Assembly: GCA_026393175.1 (NCBI GenBank)
Contig: JAPLAT010000035.1
Span: 1-41,534 of the forward strand
Source: Pseudonocardiales bacterium
GTDB lineage: Bacteria > Actinomycetota > Actinomycetes > Mycobacteriales > Pseudonocardiaceae
Length of the DNA: 41,534 bases
Direction: 5' to 3'
In this document: positions 40,715 to 41,534 of the stretch, one piece after another
Position numbering within the stretch: position 1 is the first letter of the stretch
Layout: every line of letters begins with the position of its first letter
Program-made: the position numbers and the translations under genes
The notes under the pieces: generated by a model
Seen by the model: only the letters and a program-made list of their open reading frames with translations
Databases searched by the model: none
Told to the model about the DNA's origin: nothing

Positions 40715-41534
40715 GCGGGGCCTCCCTGGGCCAGATCGAGCACGGGTCGTTCGGCACTGCGGTTCGACACGGCGTCGGCGAACGCCGCGTCGATGTCGTC
40801 GAGGGCGTAGCGGTGGCCGGAGCCGAGACGGGTGATGACGGGGTCGGTACGCAGGTCGCCGAGCATCCCGACGACGTCGCGGAGGATCTGCGGGTCGTAG
40901 AGCGCGACCCCGACCAGTGAGATGTTGCGCATCAGCAGTGCCAGCGCCGGCACGTGGAACACGTCGGAACCGCGGGTGATCTGCCCCATCTCGATGTAGC
41001 GGCCACCGCGGGCGAGCATCCGGACCCCCTCGTCGACCACGCCCGGCGCCCCGGCGACCTCCAGGACGACGTCGGCGCCCCCGCCGGTGAGCTCCCGCAC
41101 CCGCTCGACCCGTGCGGCCGCGTCACCGATCTCGGTGACGTCGACGGTGGCGTCGGCACCCAGCGCCGTGGCGGCGGCGAGCCGGTCGGCCATCGCGTCG
41201 ACGGCGACGACCAGGCCCGCCCCCATCCGCTTCGCTGCGGCGACCGCGTAGAGGCCCAGCCCACCGGCGCCCTGCACGACGACCCGCTCGCCCGGCCCGA
41301 CCCCGCCGCGCAACAGGCCCATCCAGGACTGGGCGGCCGCGCAGTTGGCGCTGATCCCGTGCTCGGGCGTCATGCCGTCGGGGAGCTTGAACACGTACTG
41401 ACCGCGGCGCAGGTGGTAGTAGTCGGCGAACGCGCCGACGAAGTGCGGCGGTTACGACGGCGGGCGCAGCAGCCCGCCCATCACCCGCTCGCAGGCGTTC
41501 GCCCGGCCCTGGGTGCAGCAGTGGCAGCGCCCGC
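40711..41534 (-). pseudogene. Zinc-dependent alcohol dehydrogenase, 5' beyond the window, interrupted by TAA
   Basis: The gene enters from the right edge. The first visible residues GRCHCCTQGRANACERVMGG belong to the structural zinc lobe of medium-chain dehydrogenases. Then PPS-stop-PPHFVGAFADYYHLRRGQYV shows that TAA at 41452-41454 interrupts an otherwise continuous frame. After it comes a complete nucleotide-binding half (VVVQGAGGLGLYAVAAAKRM, VDVTEIGD, VVLEVAGAPGVVDEG) to the stop at 40711. A GAA-to-TAA change would explain it. The downstream part could be restarted from GTG 41394, but that product lacks the catalytic domain. It is upstream of, and overlaps, the aldehyde dehydrogenase gene. 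A sequencing error is possible. Confidence 0.8.

Overview
This is a very GC-rich window (roughly 70% by eye) with tight, often overlapping actinobacterial-style operons. There are several FadE-, FadD- and EchA-type acyl-CoA genes, an IpdAB-like CoA-transferase pair, and an AcoR/MimR-type activator without a sigma-54 contact motif. Together these suggest an actinomycete of the Pseudonocardiales or Mycobacteriales, such as Pseudonocardia. That assignment is inference; there is no rRNA or other taxonomic marker. No tRNA, rRNA or CRISPR array was seen.

Left edge (1-2.7 kb): the 3' tip of an unidentified gene, a truncated serine recombinase and an IS21-like remnant look like a decayed mobile-element boundary. 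A TetR and a GntR/FCD regulator follow, both on the minus strand.

Left catabolic block (2.7-13.4 kb, all minus strand): a Fis-type GAF/AAA+ regulator, then an operon read 9738->4577 encoding acyl-CoA synthetase, FmdB-type zinc ribbon, SDR, luciferase-like (LLM) flavin monooxygenase and metallo-beta-lactamase-fold hydrolase. Upstream lies RibBA plus a flavin reductase (FMN supply), then a broken citrate-synthase-like gene and an alpha/beta hydrolase. Order and content fit SDR (alcohol to ketone), two-component FMN monooxygenase (ketone to lactone, Baeyer-Villiger type), lactonase, then CoA ligase. Three CGTGT-N11-ACAC dyads lie at the regulator, the fadD-like operon and ribBA, each centred 29-31 bp upstream of a -10-like hexamer. 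They are the best candidate sites for the Fis-type regulator.

Middle block (13.5-28.2 kb): an LLM pseudogene, a thiolase divergent from an enoyl-CoA hydratase and a DUF35 protein, and a TetR regulator. A nine-gene plus-strand operon (17396-26427) follows, with overlapping start and stop codons at all eight junctions: IpdA/IpdB-like CoA-transferase, SucC/SucD-like ligase, enoyl-CoA hydratase, an SsuABC/TauABC-type ABC importer and an NDP-forming acyl-CoA synthetase. It reads as uptake plus CoA-dependent breakdown of an organic acid. A convergent enoyl-CoA hydratase and an alpha/beta hydrolase follow.

Right block (28.2-41.5 kb): a plus-strand acyl-CoA dehydrogenase-rich region with an AMP-forming ligase, a single-chain CoA-transferase, a free-standing ligase C-terminal domain, five dehydrogenase genes plus a short sixth fragment, an enoyl-CoA hydratase and an SDR. 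It faces a minus-strand aldehyde dehydrogenase / zinc alcohol dehydrogenase pair. Two genes here carry in-frame stops (TGA at 34814, TAA at 41452-41454). With the other fragments, this indicates a catabolic region undergoing decay and rearrangement.
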